DNA from: Xanthostigma xanthostigma
Lineage: Eukaryota > Arthropoda > Insecta > Raphidioptera > Raphidiidae
DNA: 64,000 nucleotides
Assembly (NCBI GenBank): GCA_963575645.1
Contig: OY754467.1
Span: forward strand, 54,097,108-54,161,107
Direction: 5' to 3'
A program made the translations under genes and the position numbers. The notes under the pieces were generated by a model. It did not search any database and was not told the origin of the DNA. It was given only the letters and a program-made list of their open reading frames with translations. This document shows, one piece after another, positions 44,603-56,230 of the stretch (positions within the stretch are counted from its first letter, which is position 1; each line of letters begins with the position of its first letter).

Positions 44603-45186
44603 AAAAATGTTTTTGTCGATCAAAAGCAGTAAATTATACTTTTCATAAGTATAGATAATAAATTTCTTTAAAATCATTAATTACTGGAATTAATAAAATA
44701 TAATAAATATTTAATTTAAAACACTGTAGGAAAATTATTTTCATAATAGGTTATAACAGTTTTTAAATGAGCTATTAATTAGATTTATTTAATTTTAATT
44801 AGTCGTAAATAAAATTAAAATAAATTTAAATGTAAGAAAGTAATGTATAAAAATAAATTAAAAATATTTTTGTCCGACGGTGGGCTCGATCCCACGACCC
44901 TGATATTAAGAGTCACGTACTCTACCGACTGAGCCAGCCGGACTTCTGGATTTACAACGCTAATATTGCTATATTTAGTTACGGCATTTCACCTAAATAG
45001 AAAGTTATTTTTAAGATACATTTTGCAACATTTTTCATTGATGCTCCGCTCTTATTGATCGTATATAGCCTATAGCCTTCCTCGATAAATGGGCTATCCA
45101 ACAATATTTTTTTTCAATTTGATCCAGCAGTTCCTGAGACTAGTGCGTTCAACCAAACAAACAAACAAACTCTTCAGCTTTATATA
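44603..45186 (-). mobile_element. Helitron family A, long form with tRNA-Lys module, 3'-truncated
   Basis: On the minus strand it begins within AAAGCTGAAGAGTTTGTTTG, passes the CCATTTATCGAGGAAGG block, the tRNA-Lys-like module (44872-44943), and then the same AT-rich tail as 812-1512 (ATTAGTCG-AAATAAATCTAATTAATAG order). It stops near ACAAAAACATTTT, before the 3' hairpin. Its 5' end abuts or overlaps the Helitron B copy at 45180. Confidence 0.7.
44872..44943 (-). tRNA. tRNA-Lys(CTT)-like sequence inside a Helitron (pseudo-tRNA)
   Basis: Minus strand: GTCCGGCTGGCTCAGTCGG, TAGAGTACGTGACTCTTAAT, then GTGGGATCGAGCCCACCGTC and GGAC. The acceptor ends GTCCGG / CCGTCGGAC pair partly, the loop reads CTT, and the T arm GTGGG-ATCGAGC-CCAC pairs well. 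It is better preserved than the copy at 1071. The shared flanks with that copy show it travels with the Helitron. A remaining tRNA function cannot be excluded but is unlikely. Confidence 0.6.
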
Positions 45187-45803
45187 TAAAAATTACGTGT
45201 CACATGTTTGTCCGCGATGAACTCCTAAACTACTGAACCGATTTTAAATTTGATTTGCACACCGTGTGCAATTCGACCCAACTTGAAAGATAGGATAGCT
45301 TACATTTCAATTTATAGTCGCAATATTATTTTATTGCAAATTATTTGTCTATTCCTTGACAGTCATAGTACAACCATATAAGATGGCGAACCTGTTGACT
45401 GGATTGAGTGAATATTCAATAGATGGCGCAACGAACTTAACAACCATATAAGATGGCAATACCTGTTGACTGGATTGAGTGAATATTCAATAGATGGCGC
45501 AACGAACTTAACAACCATATAAGATGGCAATACCTGTTGACTGGATTGAGTGAATATTCAATAGATGGCGCAACGAACTTAACAACCATATATCTAGATC
45601 GAGGATGTAAAAAAACTGAATATCGTTTAAAACTGCTCGGCACGACGGCGCAGCCGGAGTGCTCGACATACACACATATACGCCCATGTATATTTTAAAA
45701 TAGCTAGCAATTAATAAAATAGATAGATAGATAGATAGATGTTCCAATTAAATTGTTTTATTATTTCACTTTATACGTAGCGAAGCACGTACAGGGCCGC
45801 TAG
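45180..45803 (+). mobile_element. non-autonomous Helitron, family B
   Basis: From about TTATATATAAAAATTACGTG to CACGTACAGGGCCGCTAG|T, with three 60-66-bp direct repeats (45381-45590) and an ATAG run, as in the copy at 19624. Its first bases are shared with the neighbouring family A copy, so one inserted at the edge of the other or the two recombined there. Confidence 0.8.
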
Positions 45804-46029
45804 TATTAGTATAGATTGTCGCAGTTTAACTGTGTTAGACAAGCTATAAATTAAAATCTTACAATTCGAGAGCCGTGTGCCAATCGGGGATTGAATGTAT
45901 TCAAAAATTCACAACATTCACAAACAGCCGGTATATTCAATACTTAAACAGAGACACCACCCCGGTTGAAGTTTGTACATATATAGGTATATATACAGGG
46001 TTATGTGTATAAGCTAGAGACGGTTGTAT

Positions 46030-46320
46030 GTCAGCTGATTTATAAGTAAAATTAAGTTCATTTTCTGGTCCCCATCGTGTGGCAGATTTGTTTTCGAGCC
46101 GCAATAATAGACTCTGAGTTGGTTTGATGTGGCCCTTGGGGGCCGTCCGTCAGCGCGATCTCACTTTCACTCTGTGTGCTCTGTGCTACCGGGGGCGGAA
46201 CACCCTTGCAGACGCTCCGTGCCTTTGTGCAGTCAAGAGTCTACGACCTCCCTTACACACAGTCACTATAATACGGCGAATACCGTAGGTACGGTAGAAC
46301 AACTTTTATTCACCTGAAGA
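46030..46320. other. GC-richer island of unknown nature
   Basis: A CpG-containing stretch (GGGGGCCGTCCGTCAGCGCG, ACCGGGGGCGGAACACCC) in AT-rich DNA. A 62-codon frame starts at 46129 but shows no domain. It could be an untranslated or alternative exon of the large gene, a promoter, or captured host DNA. Confidence 0.3.
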
Positions 46321-46331
46321 ATTTAATTTAA

Positions 46332-47135
46332 GGTTATACGCCCGATAGAGCAATGTATAGATAATACGCTGAAATTTTAATATGTTAATTATGGATATCT
46401 CATACATTCAACTGCATTTTTTAAAAAACATTGACCGTCTAGTTTTCAAGTTATTAATTATTAAAAATGCGATTTTTAACACAATGATATATGAGAAGAC
46501 TGACCGGAAGTGTATATAAAAATAAGATTAAACCAAATTGGCTATAGACAAATTTTTAAAAAACTGATTATTCGAAAGTTTGACTCATTTAGATAACGTA
46601 AAAATTAAAAAAAAACTATACTTTCCCGTGCAGTTTTGGAGAAATATTAATTAAAAATTTTCGAAACAACTCTCAAAATCTCTATTTTCTAGATTTGAAT
46701 TATGTCACCATGAAAACCAGATTACACGAAAAGTTTTTCATAAATTTTGTTTTTATTAAATAATTTTTTTGACGTAGCTAATAACTAAAACTTGAAAATT
46801 GGATATTATCTCATTTACCGTGTATTAAAAACTGCATTTAGTATCCAATAACTCAAAAACTATACGTCTAACGGTTCAAAGGTTTTTAAAATCAAAACGT
46901 AAGATAAAATCATTCGTGTACACTGGACTTAATTAAATATACTGCTTAAGTCACAACTTTATGATATTATGTCAAATGTTTAAATATTATTTCTTAAATA
47001 TTAAAAAATAAAGCTATGATCAACAGGATATAATATTTCCATAAGAAATAATAAATTTACCAAGTCATATAACATTTTTTTGTTACAACAAAATACGGAC
47101 GCAGTTTTTACTAATACGGTCGAGAGCGTATAACC
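46332..47135. mobile_element. TTAA-flanked MITE 2 (GGTTATACGC)
   Basis: Ends GGTTATACGC and GCGTATAACC, with TTAA on both sides (46328-46331 and 47136-47139). The TIR is short (about 10-12 bp perfect) and the interior is AT-rich, 804 bp. No transposase. Confidence 0.75.
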
Positions 47136-47455
47136 TTAAAGAAATAGTCAATTGAAAGTTGAAACAAAAGAGTTCGGGGTAAGAAAGATTAAATAATACC
47201 TAAGTTTTGATTGCAAAGTGCTTCAAGAAAATTATTTGAAATTATATTTTTTGAAGTAAAACTTCTTTAGGCACGCTTGGCTTGGGGAGTAAGCTATAAT
47301 AATAATAATAATAATTTTTATTACTCTATAACATGCGTATAACAGGAGAATTTGTCAAATGTTACATATTATATAGGTAAATAGGTAAATGCCTGACGAA
47401 ATCGTTTACGGAAGTGCATCATCGCGAACGGTGCGTGATCGTTCGAGGCGAACGG

Positions 47456-47745
47456 TAGTTGAGAGGGAGATATAAGTTAGTGAAGATAGTAAGAGAGAGA
47501 GTTACGTTTCGTGTATTGGAAGTTGAGAGGGAGATATAAGTTAGTGAAGGTAGTAAGAGAGAGAGTTTCGTTTCGTATATTGGAAGTTGAGAGGGAGAGA
47601 TAAGTTAGTGAAGACAGTAAGAGAGAGAGTTATGTTTCATATATTGGAAGTTAAGAAGGACAGATAAGTTAGAGAAGACAGTAAGAGAGAGAGAGTTATG
47701 TTTCATATATTGGAAGTTGAGAGGGAGATATGTTAGTGAGTGAGA
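47456..47745. repeat. purine-rich minisatellite, about 61-bp unit, 4.5 copies
   Basis: GGAAGTTGAGAGGGAGATAT, AAGTTAGTGAAG and GTAAGAGAGAGAGTTACGTT recur every 60-62 bases, with the + strand strongly purine-rich. Copies differ at several sites each, so the array is not very recent. Confidence 0.9.
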
Positions 47746-48240
47746 CGGAGCATTAATCGAAATTCTTTTTTTTTTTTTGGACAACTATTTGACGCTTATA
47801 ATGAAAACAACATTTCATCGAATTTGCTGCATTTTAGCACGGGAAATAAATAAATATATAATGCATAGGAAACAACCCATTGTAAAAAATTGTCACGTAA
47901 ATTATTTTAATTATAAATCGGATAATAGTCGTTTTACTGTACGCACGTGTAGTATACGCACGCCGTACAGTTTTACTAGTCCAATTTACCGCTAGATTAT
48001 GCTCGGTGCATTGGTTAAGCCAGACCAAATCACAGATGGCATTTGTTATTTCCTGCAACTACTGCACCCTGAACTGCACTACCCTATAATGCTGTTCGCA
48101 CTTTGACATAACCCTACGTAGGTAACGCAATACTCGCAAACCGTGAATATTATATTCATACTATATATAGGTACTATATAGTTAAGAAAACAATGTATTC
48201 AAGTGATTATTGTCTGAGTGATGTTTATAATGAAATGAAT
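47746..48240. other. no gene seen
   Basis: Short open frames on both strands near 47777-48058 have no domain. A dense ACGCACG/ACGCCG patch near 47940 is not interpretable. Confidence 0.35.
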
Positions 48241-48243
48241 ATA

Positions 48244-48737
48244 CAGTGTAAACTCTTTATAACGTCCTTCGTTATAACGAAAAACTCCCTATAACGTCGA
48301 AATTTTTACGATTTGGTTGGTTTACCTTAAAACCTATACATTAATACCCTCTTTATAACGCAACAGCCATTCTCTATTACGAAGAAATATGTTCATATTT
48401 AGGCGTCAGCAAATGTTTACAGACATAAAGAGGACCATTCTGAACCATCACCATCTATTCAACAAGCACTTGATGACGCCAAACTATAGGTATATGTGTT
48501 TGAAATAAATTAATTTTGTGAAAATTGGTTATTTTTCTTTCTTCCCTCCATATAACGAAAATTCTTTATAACGAAAAAAATGTTCGGTCCCTTAAAATTC
48601 GTTATAAAGAGATTATACAGTACATTGAAGATTATTGTTAATTTGGTTGTTTTTCTTTCTTCACTCCATATATAACGGTAACTATAACGATAAAAAATGC
48701 TCGGTCCCTTGAGTTTCGTTATAAAGAGTTTACACTG
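48244..48737. mobile_element. Tigger/pogo MITE with a duplicated right end
   Basis: The TIRs are CAGTGTAAACTCTTTATAAC and its inverse, with TA on both sides (48242-48243 and 48738-48739). An inner right end (CGTTATAAAGAGATTATACAG followed by TA, near 48600-48622) is followed by a second, diverged copy of the last 110 bp. The piece ANVYRHKEDHSEPSPSIQQA then LDDAKL (about 48402-48488) looks like the C-terminal tail of a Tigger/jerky-type transposase. Confidence 0.8.
48402..48490 (+). pseudogene. Tigger-like transposase C-terminal remnant
   Basis: A 29-codon stretch ending at a stop: ANVYRHKEDHSEPSPSIQQA followed by LDDAKL. An acidic/proline spacer before an S-I-x-x-A-L helix is usual at the C-terminus of pogo/Tigger transposases. 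Position inside a Tigger-type MITE supports this; the length is too small for certainty. Confidence 0.45.
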
Positions 48738-48739
48738 TA

Positions 48740-49365
48740 ATTATTCTGCAATTAATGCTGGCTGCTTTTTCTTAAAGATATAGATGGTTTATTCAGAAAA
48801 AAATATTTAAAAATAAAAACCAAACGTGCTGTTTTTTTTTCCCAGTTCATGACTTAAAACTTTTATATTTGAAGTAAATAATTAATATTTACTTCAAATT
48901 CTAAACAGTATTCATAAATTAATTTAAATATATAATTTTATATTCAGCTTTCACAACGATCATCTCCATAATAATAATGCTATAATTAAAATTTTATTAT
49001 TTTTAATTTTTTCTAAATGACTCGACAGTTTTGTTCCGTAAAGTATTTAACGCGTTATGTAAAGTAAATTCCTGGAACTCACGTCATTAAATATATCTGA
49101 TACCTAATTATAACAATAATATTTAGAAAAATAATAAATTATTTTTTCTGTACTTACATCACTCCCGGAAGATAAAATAATAAAGATTTAAGACTTTCAC
49201 AGAACGAGGCCGGAACGTCAAACTATATGGCGGGATATTTTAGCCTTTGCACTCTAACGATATCCTGCTAACAATAATGTCATCGCATATTTTGATCCCG
49301 CGTCGCGTTTGCTCCCGCTCTCCTCGTCTCACTTTGGCCATTTAGGTGCGGCTTTAAATTTTAAA
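48740..49365. other. no gene seen
   Basis: AT-rich, with a CpG-rich patch at 49200-49350 lacking an open frame of note. Confidence 0.4.
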
Positions 49366-49780
49366 CTAGAGTGACCCGTGCGAATTATTCGCACTAAATA
49401 AGTATAATAATTATCACTTTACAAAATTATTTTTAAAATATGATTGCAGGTATTCAATTCGTTTCTAATTTTGCACACTGCTTATAACGTTCTTCTTTTT
49501 GTTGTATTACAATATGAAGCTCAGATGACAGATCGAAGAAATATTTCACTAAAATTGTCATATAGAGGCGCAAGTAGCAAAAGCGTTGAGCTAAGCCGTC
49601 AGATGGCATCTTGCAGCAATGTTGTGACGTTGTTCAGCGTTGCTCGCTGTTTCAAAATTAAAGCCGTCAGATGGCAGTATACAGTATTGTGTCTGTTGTA
49701 TATGAAGGTCAGATGACAGATCGAAGTGTTGACGTCAGATGGCAGACGTTGTTCAGCGTTGCTGTATTTTAACAAAAGAA
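49366..49780 (-). mobile_element. Helitron-like 3' end, minus strand, with CAGATGGCA repeats
   Basis: On the minus strand the hairpin GTGCGAA-TAA-TTCGCAC is followed by GGGTCACTCTAG and then T, a Helitron-type 3' end. To its right lie short direct repeats: GTCAGATGGCA (three or more times), CAGATGACAGATCGAAG (twice) and GTTGTTCAGCGTTGCT (twice). The 5' end was not located, so the right border is only where these repeats end. Confidence 0.5.
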
Positions 49781-50480
49781 ATAATAAATTTTTTAGTTGT
49801 CGATGTCAGTAGAGCAAGCAATTATCTGTAAAATGATATATAATTTATGTGGAGAAATTGTGTGGTTTTTTCTAAAAAGGGTGGCAAACATCTTTAACCT
49901 TAGCGTATTAATACCTATATATGATTACGTATATTTGATTGAAAATAATTTATGCCTATACAAAAAACTTTTTTTTTAATTTTGTTAAAACTAGTAAATC
50001 GATTTTAGAAACAGTTATATGGGACCAATCCGTGAACATTCTGATATAAATTATATCAAAATTTTGTTAGTCTGTTAACTGGCTGAACAAGCATAAAAAT
50101 ACACGTCGTGTTGAATTGATAACCTATTTTTTAAGCCTGTTAAAAATATTGTCGTCTGAATCAAAAGTTCATTTTAGAAAGAGTCAAAAAAAATTTTTAA
50201 ATCGTGGCACCCCCTAAAATAAGAAACCTATTTAAAAAAACTAAGTGTCTCAATTTCGTTTCTCGTCAATTGCAATTACGACGGAACTCTTGCGTTACGC
50301 CGAGCGCAGCCGCTTAAAAAAAATTGGACAGGTCTGCGGAATCTGGGAGCTTCCGATTCAAATCTCGTCAATTTGTAACTTCCATGACAAAATAGTTGTC
50401 TGGAAAATGTAATACGCTAATGAAATGTGGATTCGGGAAAGAGTTTATATAAACATTGATTAAATAGATCTCATGCAATG
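49781..50480. other. no gene seen
   Basis: AT-rich presumed intron. The 60-codon frame at 49797 has no domain. Confidence 0.4.
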
Positions 50481-50482
50481 TT

Positions 50483-50645
50483 CAATAAATAAAATTATCG
50501 ACCATTTTTCAGACAAATATATTAACAAAAAAATAATAACGTCAATGTATTAATTATTATTTTTTATTAATATATTTGTCTGAAAAATTGGTCGATAATT
50601 TTATTTATTGAAGAATTCTAATCAGACGTTAATCAAAGATTTGAA
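50483..50645. repeat. foldback of the GATCCAAATCCGG family lacking the central motif
   Basis: AATAAAATTATCGACCATTT and TTCAGACAAATATATTAA return inverted, then TCTAATCAGACGTTAATC as in 38353-38540. The central GATCC motif has been replaced by AATAATAACGTCAATG. Confidence 0.7.
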
Positions 50646-51198
50646 TAAATCCATAAGTTACATTTTCTGTTTTAATAAACTTATTATCTATAATAAGTAC
50701 CTATGTATTATAAATTTTATAAACAAAATTAATGAGAGACATTGTCGCCAGTTCATATTATAGATTAGAACTCCGGAACTGGGCGTTGTCTTGGTTTGGA
50801 GATAACGGCTTCATTTTCTCTCTTATTTCATCTCAGGATAAGCAATACAGGAAATTATCGCAAAAAGTAGGTAACATATAAAATTACATCATTGCATTTA
50901 ATAACCGTGTTTTTATCAATTTAAATAATCGAATGACTAGTCAACAAGAGGCTAATACCGATATACAAAATAATAATATAAAAAAAATAATGAAACCAAT
51001 TTGAAGAGCGACGTTAATTTTAACTGCACGGGGTATAATAATAATATAATGTACAGGTATAATGTAGTAGTTATAAAAACCAGGTGGCTAAATTAAATTA
51101 AAACGCACACAAGGTAGCATAATACAGACATTACATATTATAGTCTGTCAGTTTATATAGATTGACTCAAAATACAAACATCTGCTCTACATTGTATA
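50646..51198. other. no gene seen
   Basis: AT-rich presumed intron without recognised content. Confidence 0.4.
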
Positions 51199-51547
51199 TC
51201 TATACTAATATATAAAGCTGAGGAGTTTGTTTGTTTGTTTGGTTGAACGCGCTAATCTCAGGAACTACTAGTTCGAATGAATATTTTTTTTATTGTTGGA
51301 TAGTTCATTTATCGAGGAAGGCTATATAATATCACGCTACGACCAAAAATAGCGGAGCATCAAGAAAAATGTTGCAAAATATAACTCTAAATTTCTCCGT
51401 CCGACAATAACTTTTGAACGGTAACTCCGAACATCATTAAATTTGGACACAACATTCATCTCAGTAAACTAAGATGAACGTGCGTACTCATGTCCCTTTC
51501 CCTCATTCGTTCTTTTGTACCCGGGTGAAACCGGGCGGGACTGTTAG
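51199..51547 (+). mobile_element. non-autonomous Helitron, family A, short form
   Basis: TCTATACTAATATATAAAGC to CCCGGGTGAAACCGGGCGGG and ACTGTTAG, then T. The 3' hairpin is intact (CCCGG-GTGAAA-CCGGG) and the final CTAG has become TTAG, still within the CTRR/TTRR range of decayed copies. Confidence 0.8.
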
Positions 51548-53376
51548 TTATATATCTATCGCATAGTTCTTTTTTTTTACATGGCTGTGTTAATTTGTCT
51601 ATTTATAAAGTTGTTTAATTTTTTTCTTGTGTTCTAAAACTAATAGGCAAGTTTGGTTTATGGTGCCCACATTTTGCTTTATTTGTGAAATTTATTTCTA
51701 ATTATGTATAATATCGTCCCGTTCCCTCGCCATAATATTACCGTAGCTTCCACCATAACACCGGCACTTCCACCACAAAATTTCGTCGAGCGTAAAAAAT
51801 CTACGTTTTCTGTTTGTCCCTTATTGAAAAGTAATAATATTGATTGAAATAAACAAGGTAAATAAATGACAAACGACGCGATTCAATGAAAGTCTTCTAA
51901 AAAAATAAATAAATGGTGGAATTCTTTTGTTTGTAACTGGATACAGAACAAATGAAATATGATTAAAAAGTTACTGTTTCATATGATATACTTAGGGATA
52001 ATTTTAAACACGAAAAACTATTTTTTACGGAATAGTAAAATGATTTTTTTTTAATTAATAATAAAATATTTTAATTGTTGTTGTTTGATTAATTTAAAAT
52101 ACAATTTTTGATAGTGCATTTCGAATATTTTTTTATGCTTAAAAAATAGACTGTACTATGCATACTGCATAGTGATCATCAGAGAAGGCTTGGGTTCGCG
52201 AAGCTCGGACCGAGGGTGGCACAATCTGAGGGGCGGCAAAATATAGGAGGCGACTAAAATTTTAAAAGCGACTTAAAATTTTAAAAAATGTTAAAAATTC
52301 AAAATTGAATGAGTTTTCCCTCGATTATGAGAACGAATTTTAGTACTTTCTCTCTCACTGTTTCGACTCAGAAATATTAATATTTCAAGACTATCATTTT
52401 ACTATGTTAAATATGCAATCACTTAAATTCAAAATATCAAACAAAAAGTTACGGTTTAGAAGATAAATGATTAAAAGTCAAAACGAGTTCGCCACACGGG
52501 TAGTTTTTTGTTCAGAAGGAGGTGTCGCGTCAACGATATACGAGTAGATGACAACATTATATATTTTATATAATATTCTTTGATATTACAAGAAGAGTAG
52601 CATATCAAAGTGGGTCTAACGCGGCATCACAACCAAATCCATCCCTGGTGACAATAATTTATGAAGAAAACTTTAATAACTTTTTTTACAATTTTTCACC
52701 TAGAAATATTTTTAGATTTGCAATCAATTACAAAAAAATCGATATTTTTAACATTAAGTACCTATTCATGAATTTTTAACTTTAACTGCAAATAGAAACT
52801 AAACTAAAATAAAGAAATTGCGGATCCAAATTAAAAAGTTATAAATTAATCTCGATACTTATTTCTGCAGTAGCAAAAAAAAAATGCCTTTTCTAGAGTA
52901 AGATAGAAAGATAATCATTGGTTATTTTAAATAATAAATTGAATATATGAAGTGGCAGTTCAAACCTAAAATAAATAATAAAAAAAAAGAAACAAACGAT
53001 GCTTTTTGACAATACAGCAATTAATTATGAACCACTCTGTAGAAGCGCGACATGTTAAGGCGAAAGAGTAGGTTCGTTTCTTGAGCAGGTAGAACAGGCC
53101 GTCATAAGGCATAAACAAGCACGCTGCTGCAACGTCCTGCAGTTTACCTGCTGACTGCATTTATGCTCTGTCGTGAGATTCTGCAGGATGAGTAAATTTT
53201 AACGATATATAGATTGGGTATACCTGTCTGAAGACACAGCCAATGTAAAAAGATCAGTATAATCACGTGTTTTATGATTATATAAATGCGCGCTTTTGTT
53301 TGTTTGTTTTTTTTATAATTCAAGTGGATACTTCACATGACCACCTAATTGAATTTAAAATGGAGAACTCCACATG
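51548..53376. other. no gene seen
   Basis: AT-rich presumed intron of 1.8 kb. A GC-richer line at 52195-52250 (CTCGGACCGAGGGTGGC, GAGGGGCGGCAAA) may be the end of a decayed hAT-type MITE, but no partner end or target duplication was found. Confidence 0.4.
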
Positions 53377-53997
53377 AAAAATTGGTTGTCTGTAAAGTCG
53401 GTTTACGGACGATAGTTTTACGTGATAACGTATTCCGTAATACATAACCTAAATTCTACATATAATAATTATAATAATTCGAATCTATGATATTGCATCT
53501 TTCGCTTCAAATTTAGGTTAATTTTATTTATTAAATTACTCACCACCTATAAAAATAATTTTTTTTATTAACTTTCTTTCATTCGTATTTATTTAAGTCT
53601 CAAAGATTAACTGTCATAATATTTAGAAAACAATTGTTTTATTGTTTAAGTATATAAAATTCCAAAACCTACTTACAATATTTAAGTATTTTCATACGTC
53701 AAAAAATTGATTTTTATAATGATAAAATTTGTAAGAAAACGATTTTTTCGAGAGATGAGACCTAGCTAAAACGATGTTTTGCCCCCCAAAATCCCTTTTC
53801 AGTAAATTTCATCCAAATCGTTAGGGCCGTTTTCGAGAAAAGCACGCACAGGGTCAGGCGGAACGTTACGCGTTACGCGTTACGAACGTTAGGAACGTTA
53901 CGTTAGGAACGTTACACTTTTTCGTGCATGCAGCCGGTGTTTTATCAATTTATAAGATTGATGATTCATCAATTTATAAGACGTTATCACGTCAAAA
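53377..53997 (-). mobile_element. GATA-hairpin element, copy 7 (full-length type)
   Basis: All blocks of the long form are present in minus orientation, including the duplicated TTTATAAG segment and an expanded GTTACGCGTTACG run near 53868-53910. It is bordered by AAAA on both sides. Confidence 0.8.
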
Positions 53998-55690
53998 CGT
54001 ATAGAAGATTATAGATAACTTTTATTTATATCGGGTCATATTATGTAAACCTATAGGGTTGCCATCCGTCTGGATTTGTCCTCTTTTTAAGCAGGGGGGG
54101 TGTTTGGTTTTAAAGTGACTAGATAAATTTTTTTTTATCAAGAGTCGATAGTAAATTTTAGTAGGTATCTTCAATTAAAAAAAAAATTGAAAAAGAAAGT
54201 AGAGTTATTGTTTGGTTTATTTGTTTTCAATTTGCTCACCTCTGGGACCAAAATTCAGTAGTCGGATTTTAGTTTTTGAACTTAGTTTGTATTTAATTTT
54301 TTTTTGAACTTTTTTTTATTTGTTTTCAATTGGCTCCACTCTGGGACCAAAATTCAAAAATAAATGTATCCTATGTTACCCGGGCTATAATAACGAATCG
54401 ATTGACACCGTATTTATCAAAATCGGATGAATAGTTTAGGCGCTACGGTGGAACATCCGTAAATACAAACATACATAGACTGTTAAACTCATAACCCTTC
54501 CTTTTGGCTTCGCCGCAGTCGGGTAAAAAATTTGTAAAATACCTAAATCAAAAACCTGGCCTATCAGTCGATTCATTTGATACAAAAAACATTTATTTAC
54601 CCAATTATTATTATTGACATTTACATTACGTAAACATTTGTATATAGAAGATGCAATTGTAAGGTTAGATTTTTTTTAGATTTTTAAATAAAGCAAAGAA
54701 CGCAACCATGGAGAGTAATATAATAACATAAAAACAAATCCACAACAGATTACCAATTTATTATCAATAAAATTGCGTTTACTTATTTAAATTTATTTAA
54801 ATTTTAAATCGTTGGCTAGTGTATAAATTGTTAAAATGTTGGTAACACAATCTTCCCGAAACGTTCAACAAACATTAAATGCATCGTGCAGCAGTCTTAA
54901 CTAGTATTATGATAGTAAATTATTAACAAGATAAATAGAGTTGTTATGCTAATAGCAAGACACACTGGTGTGTATTGCTCTGCGTTGGTAACTCTGAACT
55001 CAAAACATACACACACACACACAGGCATGCCAACCTAAAGTGAGCCATTTACCACAGAATGTAAATTATTAACAACAAAACGGAGTTGTTATGCTAATCG
55101 TACCAATTGACTTGCAGATTGGATCGTGCAATTGAGCAGGAAAAATATCGCTCAGAAAGTGGTGGCTACTCTCTTTTACCTCTTTTTATAATCAGACAAG
55201 GATCATAAAGGCTTTGTTCGCACCCCGTCTAAGGGCGTAGATATGTTTTTTCCTAGGGGGGTTAAAGCAACAAAATTCATTTTTTTTTTAAGTTTTATTA
55301 ATATCACACAAGAATACTCACGAAAGAAGGTGTCCAGCAAAAATATTAATTTGCAAACCAATTTACAAATTTTTTTTCAAGAACTATTTCTAAATTTTAT
55401 TTTTTAGCCAGGTATTCGTATATTATTTTCAATTTTACTTTTGTATTATTATGATCCTGGAGGAGATTTTTTCTTTTTTTTTGATTAATTTGAAACTGTA
55501 GTCGAATTATATATAACAAAACAAGACAGTGTGAAATGGTTTATTGAAAATTTTCGAATTTGGGTAATGTTAAAAACGTGTGTGAGTTTTTCTAGCATCG
55601 TCATTGGCAGTTACCGAGTCCAGAGAGTGGTCAATTCGTCGCATTTGCGAGTAATTATAGATGTAAAAATAAAAAATAAACAATAGTTTT
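53998..55690. other. no gene seen; one non-LTR-like tail
   Basis: Around 54190-54540 there is a decayed repeat: TTTGTTTTCAATT-GCTC-C-CTGGGACCAAAATTC appears twice, then GTATCCTATGTTACCCGGGC and CATAACCCTTCCTTTTGGCT with TCGCCGCAGTCGGG. The latter is a common insect repeat tail. A short CA run lies near 55005-55022. No gene. Confidence 0.45.
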
Positions 55691-55694
55691 CTCT

Positions 55695-56230
55695 CATCTC
55701 ATGAGAGCATAGCTCCCGAAATGTACATCCGCTAATAAAACTGTTATAGTAAGAAGTAACCATTCTTTATTTTTGACGTGATAACGTCTTATAAATTGAT
55801 GAAACACCGGCTGCACGCACGAAAAAGAGTAACGTTCCGCAAGCGAGAGCGCGATATAATTAGCGATAGTCTCTCTCTTCTCGCGTGACGTCAGAGAGTA
55901 GTGTGCGTTCAACATTTTTTTCGGCTGTTCCAGCGATAGCTACATCTGACAGATGGCCTAGATAAATTATACGGTTTGTTAACAAATATATAATATATAT
56001 ATAGGTACATTCTTTTAAATGTCTTTTATAATTGCTTAAAAATATGTATTTTGCTTTGGTTGATCAAATTATTAGTCGGTAAAAATATAGTTTGACAGCT
56101 ACTAAAATTTAGGTTGTGTATTATTAAATATGATATTTGCGCGGAATACGTTATCACGTAAAACTATCGTCCGTAAACCGACTTTACAGACAACCAATTT
56201 TTTAATTTTGTTTCAACCAGTCTCTTAATA
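55695..56230. repeat. half foldback repeat interrupted by GATA-hairpin copy 8
   Basis: CTCCCGAAATGTACATCCGC, TAATAAAACTGTTATAGTAA and GAAGTAACCATTCTTTATTT match the right half of the foldback at 37873-38030. After the inserted element the match resumes with AATTTTGTTTCAACCAG (compare TTTTTGTTTCAACCAAG at about 38034). This gives an uninterrupted reference for the insertion site. Confidence 0.7.
55771..56203 (+). mobile_element. GATA-hairpin element, copy 8 (alternative middle)
   Basis: Conserved left end through GAAAAAGAGTAACGTTCCGC, then GCAAGCGAGAGCGC and a middle unlike the long form (TCTCGCGTGACGTCAGAGAG, a dinucleotide AT run). It then has TTTGACAGCTACTAAAATTT, shared with copy 1, and the conserved right end with the hairpin. 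Confidence 0.8.

Noticed and set aside
47456-47745. Possible CRISPR array (regular 61-bp repeats)
   Set aside because: The units are contiguous with no distinct spacers, and the host is a eukaryote; it is a minisatellite.
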